From the NCBI GenBank assembly GCA_039704465.1, contig JASFAU010000001.1, positions 372,001 to 436,000 of the forward strand: a stretch of DNA of 64,000 nucleotides, given 5' to 3'. How positions within the stretch are numbered: the first letter of the stretch is position 1; each line of letters starts with the position of its first letter. The DNA comes from Plasmodiophora brassicae. Lineage: Eukaryota; Endomyxa; Phytomyxea; Plasmodiophorida; Plasmodiophoridae. The notes beneath the pieces are model-generated. The model was not told where the DNA came from and searched no databases. It was given only the letters and a program-made list of their open reading frames with translations. Of this stretch, positions 1-8,485 are shown one piece after another. Position numbers and translations under genes: made by a program.

Positions 1-1
1 C

Positions 2-184
2 CCACGAACGCTGCAGCCGAAGGGCCTGAGGAGTTACGGGTTCATCGTCAGTAACGACAATGACCAGAAGCAGGCGGCGGCGAAGAAGACGACGACGGCG
101 TCGCAGAACGACGCCGTTATGCTCGCCGCTGCGTTGCAGGAGATGACCGCCTTCTTCACCAGCGGCACTCCTGGCATAACGTAA
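2..184 (+). CDS. 3' end of an unidentified gene (partial)
   Basis: An open frame runs from base 2 to a TAA at 182-184 and gives the last 60 residues of a protein whose start lies outside the window. The tail has a basic stretch followed by Lys/Thr/Ala/Gln-rich sequence (QKQAAAKKTTTAS) and a hydrophobic end (MTAFFTSGTPGIT). No domain is recognisable. It could be a final exon rather than a whole reading frame. Confidence 0.45.
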   Translation, partial: PRTLQPKGLRSYGFIVSNDNDQKQAAAKKTTTASQNDAVMLAAALQEMTAFFTSGTPGIT

Positions 185-244
185 CGCGTCGGTTGCGATC
201 AGGGCGGAGACGAATACCCTGACTTGTCGTGACGCAGAGGCAAG

Positions 245-409
245 ATGGGCCCCAGGCAAGGCAGCCACCGTCGGCAGAAGTCCAACGAATCGGCGTCGTC
301 ATCGCTGCGTAAAAAGTCGTCGGATTCGGCATCGTCCGCGATGGCGGATGCGCGCCGGGCGCGGAAAGGCCTGTCCACCATCAAGGACGAACCCAAGACG
401 AAGCTCTAA
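245..409 (+). CDS. Possible small Ser/Lys/Arg-rich protein, 54 aa
   Basis: ATG at 245 opens 54 codons ending at TAA 407-409. The product is very basic and Ser-rich (SSSLRKKSSDSASSAMADARRARK). It lies between the end of the preceding gene and the fucosyltransferase and has no recognisable domain. An opposing 65-codon frame on the minus strand covers the same bases, so which strand, if either, is coding is unclear. Composition alone supports it; it may be transcribed flanking sequence of a neighbour. Confidence 0.25.
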   Translation: MGPRQGSHRRQKSNESASSSLRKKSSDSASSAMADARRARKGLSTIKDEPKTKL

Positions 410-638
410 ATACTACGGACCACGAGTGATACCACGAATCGTGTGTGCGCGCGCGCATTGCTCAGGTTGCCAATGCCAGCACGGCGAGCGCGCGATTCGT
501 TCGCGCGCCGCGGTTGACTTCGCGCGGCTCCGCAGTGCGTTGCTCCGGGTGCCGTCGCCCGCTGTCGGACCCAAATTTGCCTGCTCGACCCTTTGGCTAC
601 GTATGACGATCATTGCGGTTTTGGGGGGAAGGGGGCGG

Positions 639-2069
639 ATGCCGCCGGCGAGGGCACATGGGAGCGCACCGTGGGTGCAGCTCCTACGTCGACGTCTCCC
701 ACGGATCAGGGTCCCGGTTCTGTTCGCCGCTGTCGCCGCCTGGGCGACGTTCAGCGCCGTATCGCTCGTGTTCGGCAGGGGTCGCCTGCCGGGTCCGACG
801 GACGGGCCGGGCGCCGCCGCCGATCCCGGGCCGCGCGACACGCCGTCCAGGCTGGTCCCGATCGAGGAACTCGATCTCTTGCGCGGGATTCAACCCGAGG
901 TCCCTGATGTGCTCATGTCGGGCGACGAGTTCGGTACGATCACGGTCTTTGTCGACACCGAGCATCAAGGATTCTTTGGCAACAACTGGCCGTATTTCCA
1001 CGACGCCTGCCCTTGGCGCCTCGGCGATCAGATCGATTGCGAATTCACGGACGACCCGAGCCGGCGAAGCAGTGCCCATACGCTCTTCGTGCACGCTCCC
1101 CATCGGAAACCTCGTCACGATCGAGTCGGTAAACGAAGGCGCCCGTTTCGGTGAAGCGAGCGCTGACCTTGTCACACCGGGCAGGCGTTTCCCGAGCAGA
1201 AGAAACTGGTCGTTTGCATGGAGAGCCCAGACCACTACAATGGAAAGCTGCTGGCCGACGAGGACTTCATGAAGGACTTCGACTACGAGATGAGCTACAG
1301 GGCGAGGGCACACGTCCCCTGGCTGTACTCGGAACCGTACCTGAACGGCGTCTTCAACACGCCGCACAGGCTATGGGATCCGCCCGTGCCGTTTTCCGAG
1401 AAGCTGAACGCGGTCGCGTACCTGAACTCGAACTGTCACACGCCGAGCGGCCGGGCAGAGGCCATGGAGGCCCTGATCCAGATGAACGTGTACCCAGTGC
1501 ACGCCTTCGGCCGGTGCAGCCACAACAAGGACCTTTCACCCGACTTCAAGTCGAAGGTAGCAGGCGCGATGGGCTGTATGTCATCTGACCGAACGGGCCT
1601 GTTACCCTCCAGGTGGAGCTGTTCTCCAAGTACAAGTTCTGCATCGCCATAGGTGTGCCGATTGTCGAACGATATGTCCCGCGGCCACCTGATTGCCTAC
1701 CGGCCTGTGACAGAAAACTCGAACGTTGACGATTACATCACGGAGAAGGTGTACCAGGCGCTGTCGGCAGGGTGCATTCCGATATATGGCGGCGCGTCGA
1801 ATATCGGCTGGCACATGCCAGTCCCGGTCGACCAGATGATGATCATTTTCGAACCGAAACGGGATTCAGTCGGCGACCTGGCCGCTCGCCTCGCCCAGCT
1901 GTCGAACGATCAAGCCGCATACGAAGGCATGCTGGCGTGGAAGACCATGCCCGTCAAGGACATGTCCCCCGGGTTCCGATTCCACGTGAAGAACGCCGAA
2001 TCCAGCGTGCAGTGCAAGATGTGCCAAATCCAGGCGCTTGACGTCGAGCGCCGCCGCGCCAGCTCATAA
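639..2069 (+). CDS. Alpha-1,3-fucosyltransferase (GT10 family), type II Golgi protein
   Basis: Transfers fucose from GDP-fucose to glycans in the Golgi lumen. ATG 639 (603 is an in-frame alternative) gives a short basic cytoplasmic tail, then one hydrophobic anchor (VPVLFAAVAAWATFSAVSLVF), the type II topology of Golgi transferases. GT10 hallmarks follow: VCMESPDHY in the first half and the donor-binding block ENSNVDDYITEKVYQALSAG, then IPIYGGASNI. Introns 1557-1612 (56 nt) and 1653-1713 (61 nt) are supported because splicing rebuilds KFCIAIENS. A further intron ends at 1184; its donor is either 1125 (GTCGGT) or 1129 (GTAAAC), and only the former keeps the FVHAPH frame upstream. The Cys-rich end (CKMCQ) is common in the family. 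The exact acceptor sugar cannot be told. Confidence 0.85.
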
Positions 2070-2311
2070 CGGTACACTGCACTGTTCGCCGGTGAATCGT
2101 CGTGCCCGATACCCAGACCTATAACTCGTGCGTGGGGAAGGGAGGGGTCACCTCCTTCATCGTCGTCGTAGAGGCGTTGGAATGCGTCCGAACGAACACC
2201 CAGAGGCGGGTACGGAGGGGTTTCAATATCCTGGATCGGGTGCGGGGGGTACCCGGGGTCGACCTTTCTAGCTTGATCTAGCTTGCGTAAGACGGGGAGG
2301 GGGCCGACACA

Positions 2312-3763
2312 ATGGAGGGCGACGTCGCCGCCCGCCCCGATGTCGTCGAGCCGCCGCACATGCAGTCGGACGCGTCCCAGGTCCAGGTCGAGTTCGTCGT
2401 CGTGCCCGAGGGCATCCAGGTCCAGCAGTCGTTCCCGTTCCGCGAGCCGATCGCCGCGCTGCGCTCGGCGATCGCCCAGCGCATGCGCCTGCCGGCCGAC
2501 CAGCTCGTCCTCCAGCTGCAGGGCAACGACCTGACGGACGGCAGCACCCTGGACAAGTACCTGTCCAAAGGCGTCGACCGCGTCACGATCCAGGTGCGCA
2601 TCGAGTACCGGGCGGCGGCGGCGCAGGCCCCGGTTGCACCGCGCGCCGACTTTGTCGACGTCCGCCACGATCCCGGCGACGGCACGAAACCGTACACGAT
2701 CCGGGTCGCGATCGAGCGGGCGCCGCCGGACGCCAGGCCGTTCCTGGGCGGGTTCGCGCACCGCCTGACCGGGCAGGTGTTCCACAACGCGTCGTGCCAG
2801 ACGGCGCGGATCGTGAACCCGACCGGGCGGGGCGCCCCGCCCGACGACTGTCGGCACCGGGAGACGCAGACGGTGAAGGTGATCTCCAGGTCGATCCAGG
2901 CGCAGCGCGAATGCGGGACGCAGATGGAGCGCCCCGGGTTGGTGCTCGACACGAGCGGCGACCGGGAGGTCGTCCCCCGGCCGTACTTCACGTCGGAGGC
3001 GCTGACCGCCCTGCAAATCGAGAAGGTCGTCCTGCTGCAGTGCTTCGTCCGGTACCGATTCGCCCGGCGCCGGGCGCTGGCCCTGCTCCGCCTTCGCATG
3101 GAGCTGACGAACCAGACGAAGGAGGCGGCCGAGCGCCTGCAGGCCGTGCAGGACGCCCAACGGGACATGGAGGTGCGCCGGCGATTGCACCCGACGACGT
3201 CGTCGGATTTCGGGACGCTCGTCAGCGAGTTGCAGTCGTGGTGCCAGCACGAGACGGATCGCATCAAGAGGAACACGGGCGACGACCCGACGAAGCAGGC
3301 GACGCTGCTCAGGGAGCTGCTCGACAAGGAGGTCAAGCTGCTGCAGACGATCGACCGGCTTCGCAGCAGCGCGGCCGTCGTCATGAAACGGAACGGGCAG
3401 CGGGAGCGCCTGCAGAGGATGGCGGCGCCCCGGCCGTGGAAGACGGGCACGGGCCTGACGGTCATGATCCAGGACCCGTGGTCGTTCCGGGCGCAGGAGT
3501 TGCTGGAGTTGTACGTCGCCCTGCGCCTGCACGCGGTGAACGTGGACGCCCGGCTCGACATCCTGCTCAACGTCAAATGGGCGGTGAAGCAGTTCGCGGG
3601 CGCGCTGACGGACGAGATCGTCGCGCTGATCGATCGCGAGGCCGACATGCTGAACCGGGGCCGGCCCGTGGCCAGCCTGGCGGGCCTGCGACACCGCCTC
3701 GCCCTGCTGTTCTATCGGTTCGCGTGCACGCCCGAGTTCAACCCGCAAGCGGGTCGAGTATAA
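2312..3763 (+). CDS. IQUB: IQUB-like ciliary protein (ubiquitin-like and IQ motif)
   Basis: Axonemal protein; animal IQUB is linked to radial spokes. The 483-residue single exon starts at ATG 2312. Residues about 20-95 form a ubiquitin-like fold (VEFVVVPEGIQVQQSFPF through VTIQVRIEY). Residues 145-195 carry the family blocks FHNASCQTA and RETQTVKV. An IQ-like helix follows near 235-255 (EKVVLLQCFVRYRFARRRA). The family-typical end FNPQAGRV closes the protein. It is shorter than vertebrate IQUB (about 790 aa), mostly through a shorter N terminus. No intron is needed, unlike most neighbours. With CFAP57 and SPAG6 it indicates a flagellated stage. Confidence 0.85.
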   Translation: MEGDVAARPDVVEPPHMQSDASQVQVEFVVVPEGIQVQQSFPFREPIAALRSAIAQRMRLPADQLVLQLQGNDLTDGSTLDKYLSKGVDRVTIQVRIEYRAAAAQAPVAPRADFVDVRHDPGDGTKPYTIRVAIERAPPDARPFLGGFAHRLTGQVFHNASCQTARIVNPTGRGAPPDDCRHRETQTVKVISRSIQAQRECGTQMERPGLVLDTSGDREVVPRPYFTSEALTALQIEKVVLLQCFVRYRFARRRALALLRLRMELTNQTKEAAERLQAVQDAQRDMEVRRRLHPTTSSDFGTLVSELQSWCQHETDRIKRNTGDDPTKQATLLRELLDKEVKLLQTIDRLRSSAAVVMKRNGQRERLQRMAAPRPWKTGTGLTVMIQDPWSFRAQELLELYVALRLHAVNVDARLDILLNVKWAVKQFAGALTDEIVALIDREADMLNRGRPVASLAGLRHRLALLFYRFACTPEFNPQAGRV

Positions 3764-3784
3764 AGCCGGGTCAGGACGGTTTAA

Positions 3785-5158
3785 TCACGGCGGGGTGCCA
3801 TGCTCAGGGGAGAGCAACGGGGACGTTAGCCGCGGGTACACCCCGTCGGCCATGTTGCTGACCAGGAGGCGCTCCCGAATCAGCAGATGCCGCTGCATGG
3901 CCTGCCGCATCGCCCGGTACGAGTCGCTGAGGCGGAAGCGCCGCAGCGTGAAGTGCTCCATCTGGTGGAACACGTCGCTGAGCGGCTTGCTGAACAGGTC
4001 GCCGGGGAGCGGCGCGGCCCCGTCGATCAGCTGCTTGATGTGGTGGATTTCCGGCGCCTCCAGATCGACATCTTTCGACAGGTTCCTGGCAGACCGCTTA
4101 TCCAGATACAGGTCGAATATGCGGTGGGCACATCGACGACGACCGGCGTCGTTCGCCTCCTCGGGGAACAGCTTGGCCTGCACGAAGAACTCCAGCAGAC
4201 GGCTATCGTCGTCCGTGGACACGAATTCGCTGAAGAAACTGAAGTACATCGGGTCGGAGAGGATGCCCTGCAACGACAGGGCCCGCTCGGGACGCGGCAG
4301 CACCGGCACACACGGGGAACGCTGGTACGACTGGTACAGGGGCAACGCAACCGACGCGACGAAGCAGACGATGCATCTGGCGATGGCGATGTACGCCGAC
4401 GGGTCGACAAGGTCGGCGGCAGGCAGCGTGATCGGGAGCGCGTACGCAGCAACGAAGACGGCCTGCGACAAGGCAACGGTCCACAGGTGGTGTCGGATCC
4501 CGAACGTGGAGCACGACCGTTGCACGGCCGCCAGGAGATACGCTAGCACGAACAGAAACGTTGCATTGCCAGCGAACAGCAGCAGCAGCGTCTCGCGGGA
4601 CAACCTGAGCGTGCACGAGTAGTATAAACCGGCGGTGGCGTATCGGATGAACGGAACGGCGGTTTGAAGCAGCGTGAACGATACGGGTAGGACGAGGGAG
4701 ACGAGGAATAGACGGACGAGGCCCATGTCGGTGATCAGGTAGAGCCAGGCGGACACTGGGCCCAGTTGCGGTTCCCCGGCCTCGAATATGACGTACAGGC
4801 GCCAGGCCATGACGAGGTATGGGGCGACGGTCGCCAACGAGATCACGTTCACGGCCCATCGTTCCAGATGGTTGCACTGGACGACATCGGATACGACGCC
4901 GGAATAATACAGGACGTCGCTGGCCACCGACAGCATGTTGGCGAGGACGCAACACGATATCAGTGGGAGGCAGCCCTGGGCAAGCGGCGGATACCTCCGC
5001 CTGACGAACGCCAGCGTCATGACGGCGGCGACCGACGCCCAGGCGACGGCAAGCGCCGCCACCGACAGCCAGACGGGCGCAATGCGCGCCACATACCCGA
5101 CCAGCAACGCGACGACCGCCCCGCCGGAACAAACGACAGCAGCCCCACGCCTGCCCAT
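3785..5158 (-). CDS. Seven-transmembrane receptor-like protein with C-terminal RGS domain
   Basis: Probable membrane regulator of heterotrimeric G proteins, with the layout of plant RGS1: a serpentine membrane part joined to an RGS domain that would accelerate GTP hydrolysis on G-alpha. The 457-residue intronless frame has seven or eight hydrophobic segments in residues 8-290 (for example PLISCCVLANMLSVASDVLYY and LLLLFAGNATFLFVLAYLLAA). Residues about 300-425 have the RGS pattern: LSLQGILSDPMYFSFFSEFV, SRLLEFFVQAKLF, AHRIFDLYL, then the acidic helix VDLEAPEIHHIKQLI. The gene is transcribed towards IQUB and ends 21 bp from it. The ligand, if any, is unknown; the membrane part shows no class-A GPCR motif such as DRY. 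Confidence 0.8.
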   Translation of the reverse strand: MGRRGAAVVCSGGAVVALLVGYVARIAPVWLSVAALAVAWASVAAVMTLAFVRRRYPPLAQGCLPLISCCVLANMLSVASDVLYYSGVVSDVVQCNHLERWAVNVISLATVAPYLVMAWRLYVIFEAGEPQLGPVSAWLYLITDMGLVRLFLVSLVLPVSFTLLQTAVPFIRYATAGLYYSCTLRLSRETLLLLFAGNATFLFVLAYLLAAVQRSCSTFGIRHHLWTVALSQAVFVAAYALPITLPAADLVDPSAYIAIARCIVCFVASVALPLYQSYQRSPCVPVLPRPERALSLQGILSDPMYFSFFSEFVSTDDDSRLLEFFVQAKLFPEEANDAGRRRCAHRIFDLYLDKRSARNLSKDVDLEAPEIHHIKQLIDGAAPLPGDLFSKPLSDVFHQMEHFTLRRFRLSDSYRAMRQAMQRHLLIRERLLVSNMADGVYPRLTSPLLSPEHGTPP

Positions 5159-5662
5159 TCGCTACAGCCGCCGGACGCCGATCGTCGCATTCGACATCAA
5201 CGACGACGACGCACGCACGTTCCGCCCGCGGCGACGTACACACCAAGTGTCGTGAACGACGATGTCCGGAGCAACGTCGCCCCCCGGCCAGACGGCAAAA
5301 CGCCGCCGGGCCATCGGCCATCTAATTCTCCGCCTTCGTCCTGCGGCCACTATATAACTCTGCGCCCCCCATTTAGTTTAGGTACGCGGGTCGAGGCAAG
5401 CTCAGCGAAGATGACCTGTTTTCCCCCGATCTAGCTGCTGCCGTGGAGGAGAATGCCAACATGCCGCTAAACATGAGGGCGCGGTCCAGATAAACGTGCC
5501 TATCTTTAGAATATCGTCATCCAACAACTCGCCCCCGCCAACCGCACGCCGCGTTCAGGTTGCCATTTTCAGTCGCCTGTTGTCTGCGCCGACGTCTCCA
5601 GCGAGATTCGCATCAACGAGAGGTCTACCCAAGGTCGGACGCCGGTCGGCCGCTCCGCTACA
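5159..5662. promoter_or_regulatory. Divergent spacer between the 7TM-RGS gene and the ankyrin gene
   Basis: Roughly 500 bp separate the minus-strand receptor start from the plus-strand ankyrin start. It contains a TATA-like TATATAA at about 5351-5357, read on the plus strand, some 190 bp from the receptor start and 310 bp from the ankyrin start, so it cannot be assigned to either gene with confidence. No RNA gene or credible additional ORF was seen; the short frames here look like random GC-rich openings. Confidence 0.35.
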
Positions 5663-6742
5663 ATGTCCATCGGAAATCGCGCCGGCGTCGCTGCGCTATG
5701 GCTGGTCATGTTGATGGTTCTCTACGTTGGTGGGGTCGGCGCTGTCACGCTCCTCTGCAGCGACGGTGTGCGGTACGACAACCGCGACATCACAGATCTG
5801 ATCGACCACTCGGACGAGGTGCAGCGCCTCGTCATGGATCCGCAGTTCAGGGTCGACGGGGTCCTTCGGCTGGACATCACCAGTGATCAGTTTGAGATCG
5901 TCAGCAACTTCGCCTCGGGAATACATCCGTATACGGTAGGACAGCGCATTGGTTTTCGTGCTGCATCCCTCCGGTGATGACCCGTTGCCCCGCCACAGAT
6001 TGGGTGGGCACTTGGATGGATCCAACGCGTGCGCCGTCGTGGATATTTGTTGGAGCAACTGATGGAGATCGCCGCTTATATCAAGATCCGCGCCCTGACC
6101 GTGTCGATCGCATGGTATTCGCGGAATGACGAATATTATGGGGCTGCGTCTTCGGACGACTATTGGGTTTCGATCCGGCAACGAGAGCGGCACTACCATT
6201 TCGTCGCGGGCATTGCCCGACTTCACAGGTTGGCTGACAGATCACGGCAGGTCAAAATGCTCGTACAGGAGAGTTGTCGTGTCCTGGTCGTCAGAGGCAC
6301 CGTTGACCACATCAATGCGGTACCTTTTCACGAGTGTGCAAACGTTCTGGAGTACGCGGCCGGTCATGGCGAAGAATTCATCGTCGAGGTGCTGCTCGAT
6401 CTCCCCGGAGTCGGTGTCAACGCCCACATCGGCGACAGCACCCGGACGCTATTACACTACGCTGCAATGAATGGGCATCTGGGCGTTGTCAACCTGCTGG
6501 TCGGGTGGCCCGGTATCATCGCCGACTTGCAGGACGCCCACCTGTGGACGCCTCTGCATTACGCCGTGCAATACGAGCACGCCGCTATTGTCGATGCGCT
6601 ACTGGATGCGAAGGTTAACCGTAGCGTCTCGATCGACCTGAACAAGCGAGACTGGAATGGGCTCACGCCTTACACTTTGGCTTACAATACTGGGCAGGCA
6701 TCGGTCAAGGAGGCGCTGGGACGCTGGGGTGGACAATTTTGA
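5663..6742 (+). CDS. Predicted secreted SKP1/BTB-like ankyrin-repeat protein
   Basis: The N terminus has a signal peptide (ALWLVMLMVLYVGGVGAV). A SKP1/BTB-like module follows: VTLLCSDGVRYDNRDITDLI, a hydrophobic ITSDQFEIVSNFA strand-helix, and after the intron LLEQLMEIAAYIKIRALTVS, which resembles the SKP1 helix that precedes F-box contacts. About three ankyrin repeats come last (RTLLHYAAMNGHLGVVNLL; WTPLHYAVQYEHAAIVDALL). The intron at 5936-5998 (63 nt) removes an in-frame TGA while keeping the frame. Such a fold would suit a substrate adaptor of a cullin E3 ligase acting outside the cell or inside a host; that role is inferred. The RING protein at 22065 shares the N-terminal module. Confidence 0.75.
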
Positions 6743-7547
6743 ACGGCAATCGCCGCAGGTTGAATACAGTCTCCATGTTTCTGTGCCGAACATCGTCGCT
6801 GTCGATGGCAGCATCGAAACTGGGCGCTCCGTTATACGTCGCAGTCGTGATGCAACAGCGACATGCGTCGTCATCTGCAATGGCGGTGATCGTCGCGACT
6901 GACGTTGCCGTTCAGATTGTCGCGTTGCTTTTGCGCTCGTACCTCGGGCGAACAGGCCCAGACCGGCCAACACAGTAGTATGGATGGGATGTACGGTAGA
7001 TATCGGGATTTGGCAGGACAGCAGGTCGAGGAATGAAGAATATGAACCAAACCCGATCGCGGATCTTGGTCTCAACGTAGCCCGTGAGGCGTGAGGGGGT
7101 GGGTCCGGGTCGGTCGCTCTCCCGGGACCTGTTTGTTCTGGCCGATAGAGCCAGGTCGAAATGACTGTTAGGTCGACTGTTTCGTCTCCTTCTGGGACGT
7201 TCCTCTTCCATGTCAATTTTTGTCTTTGGAAATGAGATGAAAGCCAGGGCTCAAAAGAGACACGAAGGAGACGAACAATCAACTACCTGCAAGGCCCCAA
7301 TGTTTCGGATGTTTGCAACGGAATCTTGCGTTTGAACATAGCAAAACTGAGGCAAACTTTGACCAACTTGTAGTATTCGGCGAGCACCATCCCATCTGAA
7401 AATGCAAACATGTTTCTGTTCTAAACACAGGTGGCCTCGATATGAGAGCCTGAGAGGCCGACGGATTACACGACGTCACATGCCCAGACATGGTAGCGGG
7501 TCGTTGCTAAAGGTTGGTGTATAAGCGTTCGTGTGGGCGTACAGGAC
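6743..7547. other. Spacer of about 800 bp without a supported gene
   Basis: Convergent spacer between the ankyrin gene and TIM17. A 227-codon minus frame at 6599-7282 runs into the ankyrin 3' end but has no domain, no codon-like character and is open mostly by base composition. Local GC falls around 7220-7400. No tRNA, rRNA, tandem repeat or terminal inverted repeat was seen. Confidence 0.5.
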
Positions 7548-8266
7548 CTATGTGAAGCGTTCGGCGGATGTGAAGTCGTCGGCAAAGTCGTCGGTGCGGA
7601 AGTCGACGTCGTCGAACGCGAACGCGCTGTCGTCAACCATGGCGTCTTCGGCGCGGAACGATTCGACGAAGGACGGGCCCTGTGCGGGCGGCGGAGGCGA
7701 AATGTCGCCCGGCTTGCCGAACGGTTGCAATCCAGGCGGTTCCGCCATCTGTGGTGCAGCGCCGTACTTCGTCAGGACAATGCCCAGGCCTTCGATGACG
7801 CCCAGAATGACGCCACCGACTACAGCCTGACGAGCCATGACTTTCCAGCCAGCTATGGCAACGTGAGCCAGCAGGCATAACCAGCAGCAGACCTGACCAT
7901 ACCGCGGGCGGCGAGAATGGCACTCGTGGCAGCTCCAGACATGATCGCATTCCAGGGATCCTCCTTTTTCCTGACGTGGACGAGCGCGCAATCAACGGAG
8001 GAGAATATCCCGCCGAAAGCGGCGAACGCGCCACCGAGAGCGGGCGATCTCAGCTTCACCGAGTGGACCATACCAGTGAACCTCTCGTTTCGTGGGCTGT
8101 TTCGCAACCCTGCGCAGAGACGATTGGTACAACGAACACGCGCGTCCGCAGCAAACGTGCACTGACCCTTGATGGAGTGCCAAATGCCGCCTCCGATGGC
8201 GCCCATGCAGAAAGCGGACCCCATGTCGTCGAGGATACGGTCCGGGCAAGGCGCTGGAGGGTCCAT
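7548..8266 (-). CDS. TIM17: Mitochondrial inner-membrane translocase subunit TIM17
   Basis: Channel-type subunit of the TIM23 complex that imports presequence proteins. Splicing out 8110-8166 (57 nt) and 7853-7902 (50 nt) leaves 612 nt, 203 residues. The family pattern is intact: [74 protein letters not shown], then [12 protein letters not shown]. The first intron splits a Gly codon in KG-LRNSP and the second splits AAR-AGWK; both joins restore the conserved sequence. Oddly, the C-terminal tail after the last membrane helix is Pro-rich, then strongly acidic and Phe-rich ([15 protein letters not shown]). The short loop type fits TIM17 better than TIM23. Confidence 0.9.
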
Positions 8267-8485
8267 GATCGCAGCGCGAGCAGCCGCGCGACACTTTGCG
8301 CCGTGGCGGAGTCCGAACTAGGACGTGGTCCGGTCCGCTCGTGGCTACCGTATCGGACCGCCGCCACTCGTTCCGCAGCTTAAACAGGCAGCACGACCTG
8401 CTGTTGCAGGCCGTTAGCTGGTGGTGGCCCTGCCTTGAAAACGCCGACAAATGCAAACGGTAGTACAATTTAGTGATGGTTACAA

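Noticed and set aside
199..396. 65-codon minus-strand ORF with an acidic N terminus
   Set aside because: No domain, and it overlaps a plus-strand frame of similar quality; looks like composition-driven openness.
1910..3748. 612-codon minus-strand ORF opposite IQUB
   Set aside because: Antisense shadow of a GC-rich gene: Arg/Leu/Gly-rich with no domain.
6599..7282. 227-codon minus-strand ORF overlapping the ankyrin gene
   Set aside because: Overlaps a confident gene, Pro/Arg/Ser-rich without pattern, no homology visible.
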